Below, piece after piece: positions 8,228 through 19,300 of a DNA stretch of 56,702 nucleotides; the stretch's first letter is position 1, and every line of letters starts with the position of its first letter. This DNA is from a virus: the IMG/VR virus record IMGVR_UViG_3300049846_000236, positions 1-56,702 of that record, one strand, 5' to 3'. The position numbers and the translations under genes were made by a program. The notes beneath the pieces were generated by a model that worked only from the letters and a program-made list of their open reading frames with translations, did not search any database and was not told the DNA's origin.

Positions 8228-8622
8228 TAAATTTCCTCGCCGTCAAGATGGAATTCAGCCTCGGCGTCCGAAACTTCGATCACTTGCGAGTAATCAAACC
8301 CGTAATCGCCCAGAGGGGCGGTGACCAGACATTTCTTAGCATTGCTGATTATGTATATTTTACCATCTTTGGCGTTCTGAATCAAGGTTCCGTCTCTGAA
8401 CCCGAGTGTTCCGACAATTTTGCGTGGGAACGAATCGGCCAACCTATCCAGAGGATAGACGGGAAGCCCCCATGATGCCAAGGCCCGGTCACTATAGAAT
8501 CTATATCCATTACCACCCTTAGCCATAAATACTATAGAACCCCAAGAATAGACTAATCCATCAATTACCTTATCTATAGGATAATATAAAATTTCTTGAT
8601 CTCTTTGTTTCTTAAAGAACAT
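8227..8622 (-). CDS. beta-rich virion-region protein, probably leaderless mRNA
   Basis: 131 residues. The core contains FRDGTLIQNAKDGKIYIISNAKK, a beta-hairpin style motif resembling repeats in bacterial and phage surface proteins. No enzymatic motif seen. There is no ribosome-binding site upstream of ATG 8622; instead a promoter with TTGACA and TACCAT lies immediately upstream, its -10 ending seven bases from the ATG, so the transcript should begin at the start codon. Located directly after the giant fibronectin tail protein. Confidence 0.6.
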   Translation of the reverse strand: MFFKKQRDQEILYYPIDKVIDGLVYSWGSIVFMAKGGNGYRFYSDRALASWGLPVYPLDRLADSFPRKIVGTLGFRDGTLIQNAKDGKIYIISNAKKCLVTAPLGDYGFDYSQVIEVSDAEAEFHLDGEEI

Positions 8623-8628
8623 ATCTAT

Positions 8629-8657
8629 ATGGTAGCCCCTCGCTAATAGCCTGTCAA
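8629..8657 (-). promoter_or_regulatory. sigma70-like promoter of the 8227-8622 gene
   Basis: On the minus strand TTGACA (8657-8652) is followed after exactly 17 bases by TACCAT (8634-8629). The A of the ATG at 8622 lies seven bases past the -10, so transcription is predicted to start at the initiation codon. Confidence 0.7.
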
Positions 8658-8663
8658 GTCGTT

Positions 8664-11600
8664 TTAGGCCTGCTTCTTATACTTGATTCTCAGCACCGGG
8701 CGCTTAGAGTTTGCAACGCCTCGGAAATAGGTCACAAAGTCCGTGTTTCCGGACGGTGCGGGCCCAAGCAGGATGCCCTTGGTGTTACCGTTTGCCCAGG
8801 CAGAGTATGGGAATGAAGCGTCTCCTAGATCAACCCACTTACCAGTTCCAGGCTTCCAGTTAGACTCCCTCTTAAGATCAGAACTCTTTCCTGTAATGCC
8901 AGCCCACGTTGATTGTTCGTTGGCGGCGTCGTGCTTTCCAATAACTGCCGTAGCCCCGTTGTTGTTGTATGTAGCGTACATGTACATATAAAGATCAACG
9001 TCGAGGACGGTTGCACCAGAAAGATCGGTTTGAATTCGTGATGAATCAAAGGCGAAGGCCGACTTATAGTCTAGACCGGAGTTACCGGCTACAAACACGT
9101 AATCGTTTTCACCATTAAGTTTGTTTCCGGCACCGTCATAAATTGCAGACCACTCACAGTTATAGGTCTTGGTGTAAACCTTCCAGTTGTCCTGAGTAGT
9201 GTTGCTTCCACGGTCAATTCCGGTATCTTCAATATATGGCCCAATGTCTTCAATCCATAGTTGAACTGGATCAATGGAGCCTAGGATCTGAGCCGCTGAC
9301 GCAGCCGAGCCGTTCTGAAATAGTGTTACTCTAAAATCTTCTACACCATCACCAGCGGCTAGCCTATAAATTCTGTGAAGAGATAGTGTCGGCCTTCCGT
9401 CAACACCAGCAATTGTATGCTGCCCCCTGGCCCTGGTCAGAATGGCCGAAGTGTTTGTTGGCCTTGTTCCGTCGGTTGTATATCTCAACTTAACGTTCAT
9501 GGAGTTACCGCTACCCGGAGGGGCAACGGTAAATGTAGAAGTATGAATCCTATAAGTCCTACCCCTCTGCAACTGCGCCTGAACTTCAAGATAAGGGTCT
9601 TCACCGGTTCCAGTGACACCAGCATCAGTACCTCTTCCTCCGAAGGCGACCACGCCTCGCCCAGTGTCAGTAATAAACGTATCAATGGGGACGCCGTTAA
9701 TTTCAAGTTCTTCAGTCTCCACCTTCTGAAAACTTGCAGCGCCGTCAGCACCGATGAGTGCCATTGTCTCCCCGGCATCCCTAATTTGAAGGAATGATCC
9801 TCCTCCGACTGGCTCCCCTAGAAGGCTGATGGTTTCCTCGCCGTCCTCGTCCCACATTCGGAGGCCAGCACCAGTAAGTTCTACAGAACCGTAACCGTTC
9901 TGCATCACCCAGGCGTCATCAATATACGCTGATGAAGTATTTGTTGATCCAACGTTCTTAAATTTTAAGCGAATCCAGGTCTGGCCAGATGTTGTCGTAT
10001 AGTCTCCCTGCAACTTATCAGCCCTTGAAAGGTCTGGCTTAGCGTATATTACTCCGGTTCCATTAGTTGTTAAGGCTAGGGCGGCACCGCCCACGGTAGA
10101 AGCCACCTGAAACGTCGTTGCTGTCGCTCCTACTACATAGTACCTTGTATTAGGAGAAATTCCAGTGGTGCCGGTAATTGTCTTAAACATGACAGAATCG
10201 CCGTTGACAAAATTGTGGCCTTTCGGATACACGACAGCCCCACCACCGTTTACCCCAGTGGTGAAAGTTGTGGCTGCCCCACCCACACTTGTAGAAACTT
10301 GAAGGGTCGTTGATGTTGGATTTATTACATAGTATCGAGTGTTTGTTGAAATACCTGTCGTATCTATCATTGTAGAAAATGCAATGGCATCACCAGATTG
10401 ATAAGAATGTCCATTTTTAAAAGTAAAAACATCCCCTGTATCAGTTGTAGAACATGAAACTAGTAGCATAGTACCAGTTCCATTTCCTGTGGCTAAGTTT
10501 ATTGCCGAGCCTGACTTAGAAACAGACAGAGAAAATGTATTTCCTGAAACATTCACGAGATAGTACCTAAGGTTTGCAGAGATTCCAGTTGTTGTTGAGA
10601 CAGAACTGAAATAAACCAAATCATTTTCTTCGAACGTGTGTCCTTCGGTGTCCGCAATTGTTACTAGGTCATTAGAAATATTAAATGTTGCAGCCCAGGT
10701 GTTGGTGTCGGGCGGTACCGCTGCAAGGACCTGATCTCCGGAGTCCGTGAAAATGGCCGAATGCTCAGTCCCAGTGTTTGCCGCAACGCTAGACCACGCC
10801 GGGGTCACCGCCTGCTCCGTCCACGGACCAGTAGACGCTCCTGCAGTCTCAACAACCATAGTCATCCTTGCGTGGGCGTCTCCAGTGTAATATCCTCCAA
10901 CACGGTATGTATTTCCTACAACGGCTGGGATCGGGTCTGAGTAAGCATAGGTTCCTGCCTGCCCGCCTATACAGTCAAGGCGCAACTTCGACAGACCCGC
11001 TCTAGGGGTAACTCCACCAGTCAAATACTCTACTCCGTAAAGAGAAGTAGAATCTGGAGAAGTTCTTCCGAACGTCCACCCTGGATATGCCTCATTGTCT
11101 CCATATGTTCCTGCAGAAACAGCACCCTCCCCGACCTGCTCAAATGCTGGGTTAGCCAAGAGGTTCGAAGCCAGGGTTCCTGAGTAAAACTTGTTCGATG
11201 AAATCGCTCCCGCCGAGATTTTATCCGCAGTAATAGCGCTTGATGCAATCTGTGCAGCAGTAATTGTATTCGTAGAGATCCTGTCCGCATTTAGCGAACC
11301 TGTAATAATCTGGGCACCATCAATAACTGTTGATGGCTTTACATATCCAGACGGAAGATTGCTCGCACCAACCTGCTCCTCCATCATTACTCCATCTATG
11401 TACTGCCTCTGTGTTCCTGTAGCAGCCCCAAATGTGACTAGTAGTTGTACAGTAGTATCAGAGGCGGCAGTAAAAGTACCGGCAACCCTTCTCCATCCAC
11501 CGGCTGTTGCAGTCGTTGTGACAACTCCGTCAACTGTAATGTTTGATAGTGTAGTGTTTGATCCACCGTTCGGCTTGTATCCAGGGCTAACAGTCATGTT

Positions 11601-14600
11601 TTGAGCAACGTATAGGTACATTGAAACAATATATGTCTTACCGCTAAGAACAGGGATATTGTATGTTGTAGCGCTCTGTGCAAATCTAATTCCCTGGCCA
11701 GCAGCGTTAATGTCAATAAAGGCGCTTCTTGTACCGAACTTGAACTGTGTTGCGGAAGTTCCAGTAAGTACCGGAGCACTGATCTGTCCGAAGTTTAATG
11801 AATTTCCGGAGTCATAGAGAGTTGCGGTTGCTTCGAAGTCAGAGAATTCTACTGGAACCATGTTCGCCCCAGTCCCCCCGATTTGTAGAGCAGCAGCCTT
11901 AATTGTTCCAGTATTAATTGTAAGGCCTGAATTATCTAGTTGCCAACCCGTTGCTCCCCCTGAAGTCACATAGGAGTCTGACCTCACTTTTCCACCAGTT
12001 CCCTGAACTGTCAACGTTCCGGGGGTATTGTCACTCTTTCCAATTGTTAGGTCAGTTACAACAGCGCTGTTTGCCTCTAGTCTGTCAGCGTTTACCGTTC
12101 CGGTTAGAATTCCGTTTCCATCGATTACAGTTGCCGTAGAGGATACGAACTGTGATGGTGCCGTTGCTCCTGTTCCAAGACCCTTTTCCACCATTACATC
12201 ATCGACATAAAGTGTTCCTGTGGCCGACAAGTTTGCCACACCAACTTGTAATCCGGTAGCGTTAGTTCCGGCGGGCACCACAAACGCCGCAGAAATTCTG
12301 GTCCATCCAGTAGTTGTTACGTTAAGCGCCGCCGAGTTTTGAACGGTCGGAGTCGGGGTCTCGTTTGTCTTAAACCTAATAAGAACAGTCTTATTCGCCG
12401 TTGTAGTTCTAGCGTACATAGAAACAATATATGTTTCTCCGGGGGCAGCAAGAATATTGTAAGATGTTGTAGTTGGCGCGAAGTACGTTTCTGTTGTTGT
12501 GCTAGACGTTACAATAGAAAGGTATTGTGTTCCAGAGCGCGGACCAGGGGAACCGCTATTGGTAACGCTTGTAGTCGCAGAAGTGTTTGCAAACAGCGAG
12601 GTGTATGTGCTTGGACGATTCTCAAAGCCGCAGTATTCAATTGGAACAATATTAGCGCCGAGGGACGTGATTCCAAGTCTTCCGGCGTTGATTGTGCCAG
12701 CATTAATCTTAACGGCATCTAGATCGTTAATTTTAGCATTGGTAATAGCAGCATCAGTAATATTTGCAGTATTGATAAGTCCAGGTGTTGCTGTCTGCTG
12801 AGTAGATGCTGTTGCAGACTCGTTGCCGTTCCAGTCAACGGCTTTAGTCCTAACATACCAGGTCTGTGTAGACCCTCCTCCGGAGGTTGGAATCTGAAAA
12901 GTTCCTACAGAAGAAACTCCAACCGAGTAATCCAACTGCCCGATTAGGTTGGTTGCTCCGGGGGTGAATCCATTAGAGGTGCTAGCATAGACATTATAGT
13001 ATCTAACATCTCCATCGGCGTCATTTGCAGTGCTAGGCTGTGTCACCTGAATATTCTGAGTGTTGCTAACTACCGACGTCGCAGTAGGCGTAGAAGGTAG
13101 TCCAGTATCTTTAGCAACAGTAATTGGAGAACCTGTAGCAGCAACCCATGATCCAGAGTTTCCAAGTGTTCCGTTAAGATCATAGCAGATAACTTCTACA
13201 GTATATGCGCTACCTGGAACTAGGTTTCTTAGCGTATACGATGTAGAAGTGTTCGGATTTGCCATCTTTCCAACATCAATTTCAGTATTGGTTCCGGCTC
13301 CAATCCTGTAACGAATCTTAGTTCCAGCATAAATGATAGAGTTCGGTGTGGTCCAGTTAACATTTACCATCGCCGTCCTCTTGGTTGGGTCTGCCGGATC
13401 TAAAGCCCCTCCGTTAACCGTTACTGAGGTTGGTGCTCCGACATTTGTTACAGACTGAGAAACTTCACCAGAATAAGCCCCATACCTACCGAACACGTCA
13501 AGAACCCTGGTCCTGTAGTAGTATGTTCCAGCGAACGCCGAAGAAATTTGATGTGTGAACGTCGATCCCAGTCCACTGTACACAATCTTTGTGGGGTTAA
13601 CGGTCGTCGCTGTAGATGCGTATACCTCAATCTGTGCAGTTATTTCATTAGGGTCTGTGATAGCACCCCAGGTAAGGACAATTCCGTCTGCGCTGAGTGT
13701 TGGAGAGTTAAGTGTAGGGGCTGCCGGTGTAGAAGGGGCAGCAGTAAAGGCAGAGTTTTTTGTTAGGGCAGTAGAGGTAAGTCCGCTAGGCCCAACAGAG
13801 TACACACTGATAAGTGTAGGTGTGTATGGCCAGTTTACACCAAACTCTTTTCCATGCTCAGGGTCAATGTCGAAGAAGGTTCCAGTTGTCCAGTATGTTT
13901 TCATAACACTGTTTGCAGTAAGTTCTATCTTGTACTGAGCAATATCTGTTGCTGACGGTGTTGTAGATGCTGTCCATGAAATTCGGTAACTTGCGCCCAC
14001 CCAGGATTCTACCAGTGAAGTTGGAGGGTTTGGAGTGCTATATGAAGGACTAATACCACCGGGAGTGGCACTTTGCTCCGACGACCATGTAGTCTGTCCG
14101 AAGATATCCTTGGCTCCTACCCTATAGTATCTAGTTGGAGATCCTACAGCATGGTTAAATGCTAGACTATTTCCTCGATAAATTTCTGTTCCGGTGACCG
14201 GCGGGTTGGCCATGCTAGAGGTGTGCGATTGTAGGACATATTCTACTGTGTCATTACTTGAAGATGCTGTCCACTGTAGATTGACTCCACCGGAGTATGC
14301 TGTTGCTGTCAGGGTCGCCGGAGCGCTCGGAGCAGCATTTGTAGAGTTACCAGTCAGAGCCGTTGTAGATCTATTATTTGTAGTATCACGAGAATAAATT
14401 TTTACATAAATTGTTGACACTGGGGTGCCAGAGAACGCATCAACATTCATCTTGTATGTAAATTCAAATTGATGGGCCCTATCCTTAGCGATTAGATCGA
14501 TAGGTTTATTGTATTCTGGAATATTGTATGTAACATCTGGAGTTGTTCCATCATTACTAATTTCAAGAACGTAATCTTTCATATCGTTAAGGACTGTTCC

Positions 14601-14834
14601 GTTGGCATTATATAGTGGTGCCGTCCAGTTGATGACAAACGAGTCTATTGTCGGAGTTATTGTTAATCCGGTTGGGGGGTTAGGGTTTTTATCCTGTGTA
14701 CCGTTAACCGTATCAGAGAATACGTCGATTTCATAGGTTGGTGACCATTCACCGGCCTGACCGTCGAAAATACCACGAACACGAACGTCATACTTAAATC
14801 CTGGCGCTAGGCCATTGATACCTAGTTCTGTCAC
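8664..14834 (-). CDS. giant minor tail protein with fibronectin III, carbohydrate-binding-like and DNRLRE-like domains
   Basis: 2,056 residues, a tail-tip or fibre protein that probably contacts the cell surface. Domains by eye: a half fibronectin III domain at the N-terminus, about six further FN3 domains to residue 700, two or three jelly-roll modules resembling carbohydrate-binding families (beginning VPIEYCGFEN, VPVEFSDFEA and ANPAFEQVGEG), three copies of a 60-80 residue TTGIS...YYVV module at about 1390-1600, and a C-terminal domain resembling DNRLRE (KSAFAFDSS to RPVLRIKYKK). It starts at GTG 14834, overlapping the upstream TGA, without its own ribosome-binding site. Because the N-terminus begins mid-FN3, the missing half appears to lie in the 16018-16362 gene. 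Confidence 0.85.
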   Translation of the reverse strand: MTELGINGLAPGFKYDVRVRGIFDGQAGEWSPTYEIDVFSDTVNGTQDKNPNPPTGLTITPTIDSFVINWTAPLYNANGTVLNDMKDYVLEISNDGTTPDVTYNIPEYNKPIDLIAKDRAHQFEFTYKMNVDAFSGTPVSTIYVKIYSRDTTNNRSTTALTGNSTNAAPSAPATLTATAYSGGVNLQWTASSSNDTVEYVLQSHTSSMANPPVTGTEIYRGNSLAFNHAVGSPTRYYRVGAKDIFGQTTWSSEQSATPGGISPSYSTPNPPTSLVESWVGASYRISWTASTTPSATDIAQYKIELTANSVMKTYWTTGTFFDIDPEHGKEFGVNWPYTPTLISVYSVGPSGLTSTALTKNSAFTAAPSTPAAPTLNSPTLSADGIVLTWGAITDPNEITAQIEVYASTATTVNPTKIVYSGLGSTFTHQISSAFAGTYYYRTRVLDVFGRYGAYSGEVSQSVTNVGAPTSVTVNGGALDPADPTKRTAMVNVNWTTPNSIIYAGTKIRYRIGAGTNTEIDVGKMANPNTSTSYTLRNLVPGSAYTVEVICYDLNGTLGNSGSWVAATGSPITVAKDTGLPSTPTATSVVSNTQNIQVTQPSTANDADGDVRYYNVYASTSNGFTPGATNLIGQLDYSVGVSSVGTFQIPTSGGGSTQTWYVRTKAVDWNGNESATASTQQTATPGLINTANITDAAITNAKINDLDAVKINAGTINAGRLGITSLGANIVPIEYCGFENRPSTYTSLFANTSATTSVTNSGSPGPRSGTQYLSIVTSSTTTETYFAPTTTSYNILAAPGETYIVSMYARTTTANKTVLIRFKTNETPTPTVQNSAALNVTTTGWTRISAAFVVPAGTNATGLQVGVANLSATGTLYVDDVMVEKGLGTGATAPSQFVSSTATVIDGNGILTGTVNADRLEANSAVVTDLTIGKSDNTPGTLTVQGTGGKVRSDSYVTSGGATGWQLDNSGLTINTGTIKAAALQIGGTGANMVPVEFSDFEATATLYDSGNSLNFGQISAPVLTGTSATQFKFGTRSAFIDINAAGQGIRFAQSATTYNIPVLSGKTYIVSMYLYVAQNMTVSPGYKPNGGSNTTLSNITVDGVVTTTATAGGWRRVAGTFTAASDTTVQLLVTFGAATGTQRQYIDGVMMEEQVGASNLPSGYVKPSTVIDGAQIITGSLNADRISTNTITAAQIASSAITADKISAGAISSNKFYSGTLASNLLANPAFEQVGEGAVSAGTYGDNEAYPGWTFGRTSPDSTSLYGVEYLTGGVTPRAGLSKLRLDCIGGQAGTYAYSDPIPAVVGNTYRVGGYYTGDAHARMTMVVETAGASTGPWTEQAVTPAWSSVAANTGTEHSAIFTDSGDQVLAAVPPDTNTWAATFNISNDLVTIADTEGHTFEENDLVYFSSVSTTTGISANLRYYLVNVSGNTFSLSVSKSGSAINLATGNGTGTMLLVSCSTTDTGDVFTFKNGHSYQSGDAIAFSTMIDTTGISTNTRYYVINPTSTTLQVSTSVGGAATTFTTGVNGGGAVVYPKGHNFVNGDSVMFKTITGTTGISPNTRYYVVGATATTFQVASTVGGAALALTTNGTGVIYAKPDLSRADKLQGDYTTTSGQTWIRLKFKNVGSTNTSSAYIDDAWVMQNGYGSVELTGAGLRMWDEDGEETISLLGEPVGGGSFLQIRDAGETMALIGADGAASFQKVETEELEINGVPIDTFITDTGRGVVAFGGRGTDAGVTGTGEDPYLEVQAQLQRGRTYRIHTSTFTVAPPGSGNSMNVKLRYTTDGTRPTNTSAILTRARGQHTIAGVDGRPTLSLHRIYRLAAGDGVEDFRVTLFQNGSAASAAQILGSIDPVQLWIEDIGPYIEDTGIDRGSNTTQDNWKVYTKTYNCEWSAIYDGAGNKLNGENDYVFVAGNSGLDYKSAFAFDSSRIQTDLSGATVLDVDLYMYMYATYNNNGATAVIGKHDAANEQSTWAGITGKSSDLKRESNWKPGTGKWVDLGDASFPYSAWANGNTKGILLGPAPSGNTDFVTYFRGVANSKRPVLRIKYKKQA
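10050..10680 (-). repeat. three tandem copies of the TTGIS/YYVV module in coding sequence
   Basis: Three tandem segments encode variants of TTGISxNTRYYVV followed by TFQVAxTVGGAA and a glycine-rich GTG end. Approximate positions are 10450-10680, 10240-10440 and 10050-10210. A fourth copy is in the neighbouring gene at about 14880-15110. Confidence 0.75.
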
Positions 14835-16021
14835 AGGTTAAACACCAACTTATATTCGATATCCATTACCTTTCCGGCGCTCTTGATGGCTAGCGGAGGA
14901 GCATAGTAAACACCTGTTCCATCAGCAGTTAATAGATCAATGGCTGCGCCGCCAACTGTCAGTGCGACCTGAAATGTATTGGTTGTTGGATTAACAACAT
15001 AGTATTTTGTATTCGCTGAAATTCCAGTGGTGGTAGTAACCGTCTTGAAGATAATTTCATCTCCGGCACGGAGGCCATGATTATTGTATGTAACAGTATT
15101 TGGAGTGGCTTGGAACGTACATGAAATTTCAGTACCAGCAGCAACCCTGGAAACAAGCACTGAGTTTAGGTTAAGGTCGTCCTTGTCGAGCATTCCAATG
15201 AAGTCCCATGCACCCTGACCGTATGCAGAGGTTCCAGCAGAAGCCGAACCGTTTGTACGAACAGTGATCTTGACTATATTAGACCAGTCGAATGCAGCAT
15301 TTGATAGAGTAAAGTTACCCTTATTTACCCTATAGATATTGTACTGTGCCACACCTTCCGCCGGAACGTGTGTGGTAACGTTGGTCGTTGGAATTGTTGC
15401 AGTATAGCCAGCGCCATCAGTAAATGTAAGTACGAGAGTAGACAACTTAGCGGTCCATGAAATGTGACCGAACACTACCTGGTCTGTGGAAGAATATCCA
15501 CTAAGATCTAGGTTCTTGTAGTAGTCATAACTGATCCAGCCGCTGTTGGTCTGGATGCTCGCGTACTCATATTCTGTTCCAACCCTGGCAGGTGCGTATG
15601 AATATGCGTCTGTCTGCACAACAGTACCGCTGGTAGAGGCTGTCCAAGTTTCGTAGGGCGCGAAGGTGGTGATGATCTGTGTGGCATATGCACCTGTTAG
15701 ACTATCTAGTTTCAGGGTCGAAAGTCCACTCTCATAAATTCTACCGGCCCAGTTTGAGTCTAGTGTGGCCTTAAATAGCACGGTCTGGTTGGTGTAATCA
15801 ACAGACTTCATAATCACCGGAGCCGCAGCCGTCTGGTACCCCAGTCTCATATCTCCCACAACTGGGGCGGTCCCATCGAGCCCCACGAGAATTGACCCAG
15901 CATAGTCCGGAACCATCTTGGCCAGGTACCTGAGAACAGCCGACTTACCAGCCGTTGTAATCAGATTATCTCTCTGACCGACTAGTTCGCCATCCTCATA
16001 GAAAGAAAATGTACCCTTCAT
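14831..16021 (-). CDS. minor tail protein with one TTGIS module
   Basis: 396 residues, beta-rich, no membrane segment. The N-terminal 100 residues (MKGTFSFYEDGELVGQRDNL) resemble short phage tail-tip proteins. A middle jelly-roll-like region and a C-terminal TTGIS...YYVV module follow; the module is nearly identical in plan to the three copies in the next gene. It shares ATGA and GTGA overlaps with both neighbours. It lies between two gene pieces that look like the two halves of one FN3 domain, so it may be an inserted cassette. Exact role unknown; a structural tail role is likely from context. Confidence 0.72.
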   Translation of the reverse strand: MKGTFSFYEDGELVGQRDNLITTAGKSAVLRYLAKMVPDYAGSILVGLDGTAPVVGDMRLGYQTAAAPVIMKSVDYTNQTVLFKATLDSNWAGRIYESGLSTLKLDSLTGAYATQIITTFAPYETWTASTSGTVVQTDAYSYAPARVGTEYEYASIQTNSGWISYDYYKNLDLSGYSSTDQVVFGHISWTAKLSTLVLTFTDGAGYTATIPTTNVTTHVPAEGVAQYNIYRVNKGNFTLSNAAFDWSNIVKITVRTNGSASAGTSAYGQGAWDFIGMLDKDDLNLNSVLVSRVAAGTEISCTFQATPNTVTYNNHGLRAGDEIIFKTVTTTTGISANTKYYVVNPTTNTFQVALTVGGAAIDLLTADGTGVYYAPPLAIKSAGKVMDIEYKLVFNL

Positions 16022-16362
16022 TGCTTTGCCCAGATCACCTCGTATTTAGTAGCACCAACGTCTGAAACGTCGAATTTGATATCGTACACAACCTCGCCAG
16101 TCGCCAAAACCCTGCGGGTCTTGGTAACGCTGGTCAAGTCTATTGTCGGTACCGGATAAAAACCAGTTCCGGTGGTATCAATCGGCAGTTCTAGCCCCGC
16201 TAGGCTGCCATCCAGATCTGGGTCGATGTATCCAACATCGCCCTCTACAAGAACATCGTCAAAGTCGTCAACATCTACGGTGTCAACGTAGGCCTCGTTA
16301 ATCTCTAGAGACTGGGCCTTGGTGTCTTCTACGGTAATCTTGGGAGGTAGTTTTTCCGCCAT
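16018..16362 (-). CDS. short tail protein ending in half a fibronectin III domain
   Basis: 114 residues. The first 70 are acidic with a DxD-rich stretch (VDVDDFDDVLVEGDVGYID). The last 45 (from PTIDLTSVTKTRR to ATKYEVIWAKQ) look like the A-C strands of an FN3 domain that stops abruptly. The partner strands (LAPGFKYDVRVRGI) open the 8664-14834 protein. This may be a truncated remnant or a short protein that pairs with the long one. Its stop overlaps the next ATG. Confidence 0.7.
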   Translation of the reverse strand: MAEKLPPKITVEDTKAQSLEINEAYVDTVDVDDFDDVLVEGDVGYIDPDLDGSLAGLELPIDTTGTGFYPVPTIDLTSVTKTRRVLATGEVVYDIKFDVSDVGATKYEVIWAKQ

Positions 16363-16394
16363 ATCTCAAATTCTAGCATATCAGACAGCATAAA

Positions 16395-19300
16395 TCAAAC
16401 GGAGTCTACGGCCTGCGTGGTGTAGCCAGGAGGCTTAGCGGCGTTGGCCTCTACGCTATCATCGTTAGTTGTGTAGTTCTTGGCTGGTGGGCTGGTAATT
16501 CTCATCGACATAGAAATATTAGTGTCCAGACCATTGTTCCAACTGTTAGAAACCTTGGTTACCACATAGGTAAAGTTAGCAATCCTCTTACCGGGCCAGT
16601 ACACGCTCACAATGTCACCCACCTGGATTAGAGGGTTTCCATAAATTTCAAGATCATAATTGCTGGTCTGGGTTCCGAACCTGTCCCTAATAAACTTTCC
16701 AAGGTCTTCCGCCGACTCTCGGCGTTGAATCCAGGTACCAGTCAACTCCACAGTCTTTTCACCGAACTGATCAATAAGATCCTTGTCTTTATAGTCTAGA
16801 GTCTGCTCAGCACCCAGGAACAGCGTGCTTCCCGCAATTAGGAAGGTTTCATTTCTTCTGGCGTCAGCAACATTAGTCTCCCTCTCTCCGTTAACCATCT
16901 GCAACTTCTCGCTTCTATTGTGGAGCGTGAACGATGCCCCGAGAGGACGCTTCTTATAACGACTCACCATAACATTCTTATTACTTGAAATGATTTCCTG
17001 TGAGGTGGCTGGCATCTCAAAGTCCGCCTTGTAGTGGGCGATCTCTCTGGCCGTAGCCCACCCGCCGTGGTTAAAGTTGTAAACCCAACACCTAGCGTCG
17101 CTCTTCCTGCTCATCCAATGCTGCAAATACTTGTTGAACAACTTATCCCCAGGAGCAGCCTTATCGCTATGTGCCTTGTCCTTACGGGAAAGGTTATACA
17201 GGTACCCTCGCTTGTAGTCATTAATTCCAACCGTATTCACAACATAGAATTTGTCCACAAGAACCTTGCCGTCGCCCTTGACGAAGAATTGTGCCTTCTT
17301 AGTTCTTGAGAGTGTGGCGTCAGACTTATCCGCCCACTCGCCTACGAAGTTTCCGTTAATGAATACGGCGAAGCGCCAATCCTTGTCATTTCCTGTAACC
17401 AGAACCTCTAGATACGTCCAGTCTGTCTTAGTTATCCTCGGAGACTCGTATGTCTTTTCCTGGCGGTAGTCTGCGAACTGAACGAAGTCAATTGTTCTTG
17501 GCAGTTGCTTCTCCCCGCCGGTTCCATTTACCCTGACAACATTCACGTCGGAGGCTAGCGTGCTCAGATTAACCCTGTCACCGTCAACGCCCGGAAGAGG
17601 TCCGAAGATTTGCGGTGCCACAGAAATATGGTATCCCCCTGCGAAGTGATTTCCTGTGGGGAAGATTACGACTCCAATTTCAGGGTCATCACCGTCAGCG
17701 AACTTAAACTTCACACCAACCCTGTCATACTTATCGTATGAGGCACTGTCCTTCCAGATCTTATACCTAGAACCTCCGGTGAAGTTTGTGGTGATCTTTA
17801 GGTACCCGCCCTTGTCGCCGCCACTGTCTCTCCTGACAAACTTGATCGGAGCCATATCGTTCTGGCCTGTTCCGGAGTCCTTAGCAAACTTCATGCACTT
17901 CCAGTTCTGCCTGAACTCGTAGTAGATTGCGTTAATTCCAGCAGCAGCAGGGTCGGGAAGTCTTAGCCAGCCGGTGAAGGTTGGCCTAATTCCGTTGTTC
18001 TGTTCAATGGCGTAGATCATATCTGTGTCGCTAGATACCCATACGGTTCCCCCGCCAAACAACTGATACTTCTTGGCGTCGTATTCGTACATCTTTCCGG
18101 TGTCTTCAACAACGAATCTTCCACGGTATTTGAACAGGGTGTCATCAACTGTTTGCACCTTGATTTGTGTAGCACCCTGCGCGAAACTCTGAATAATCTC
18201 TGCAGCACCAACAAACATGGGATCTTCTGCCTTCCACATCGGAGCCCTGGTTGTTCTCCTGTGTCCACGGGCTGTAAAGAACTTGTTGGCAGCCTTGTAC
18301 TTGACCTTAGCCCAGTTAAAGATTTCAGATTCCTTACGCTGATCTGAAATAATGTTAGATAGGTGAGCGCCAGACGGAACTCCGTATAGCGTCAGGTCTG
18401 ATGTGGTGCCAGACGGCAACTCTGAGTCCCTATCAAATAGGTACTTGCGTGTAGTGATCTGTAGCCTTCCGAATTCATCAAAGTAGACCGCCAACTGGAA
18501 GGAACTTGCGATCTCCTGAATAATCTCCCAGACCTTTTTATCTGGGTCAGCCCAGAACCACTCAATCATATAGTCGTCTTCGGTGGCGGTTGACCTGTTA
18601 ACGTCAGCCCTTCCGAACCCGGCTCCGTCGCACAGAAGCCAGATTGCAGCGAACGCTGGGATATTAGTAACAAGCGTCTCCTGAGCATTGGTTTCCTGTA
18701 GAGCCTTCGAGTAGTCAACGAGGTTGACTGTGGTGGTGTCCTGGCTCTCCGAGGTCCAGTTATCGCTTACCATTGTCAATTGGCGAACGGTCCTGTCTGT
18801 GGCTGTTCCACCGATACTAGAGTTATAGATTAGGTTGACCTGGAACTCTACGAACTCGTCAAGTTTTCCGTTTAGTAGCGACTGTGAACTTACGGTGTCG
18901 AGGAAGCCATCGTCGTTAGAGAATACAATGTTTCCGGTATTTGTGGAAGCAGAGCCAATCATCAGGTCGCCGTTCTCCATGCCCAACTCGTTGTCAACAG
19001 AATATGACTCTGTTCTTTCTGAAAGGTCAATGACTAGGCGAGGAGTAAACTCGATAAGTTCTAGGCTGGCATTGACAGCATTTTCTGTTGCAGCAGACGG
19101 TAGAATTCTAAGCATAGAGTCAACCGACATTCTGATGCCCTGAATTGATACGCTGTTCGGCGCTGCTGTTGTGTAGTAGACTGGTGTGGTGGTCCATGTT
19201 CCACCGGCTGCCGGTCGATAAATCTCCACGATTCCGTTATCCGAACAGTTAATTCCTGTTGCTACAGTGGTCCACGAACCTGAAATCTTAACCTCGAACT

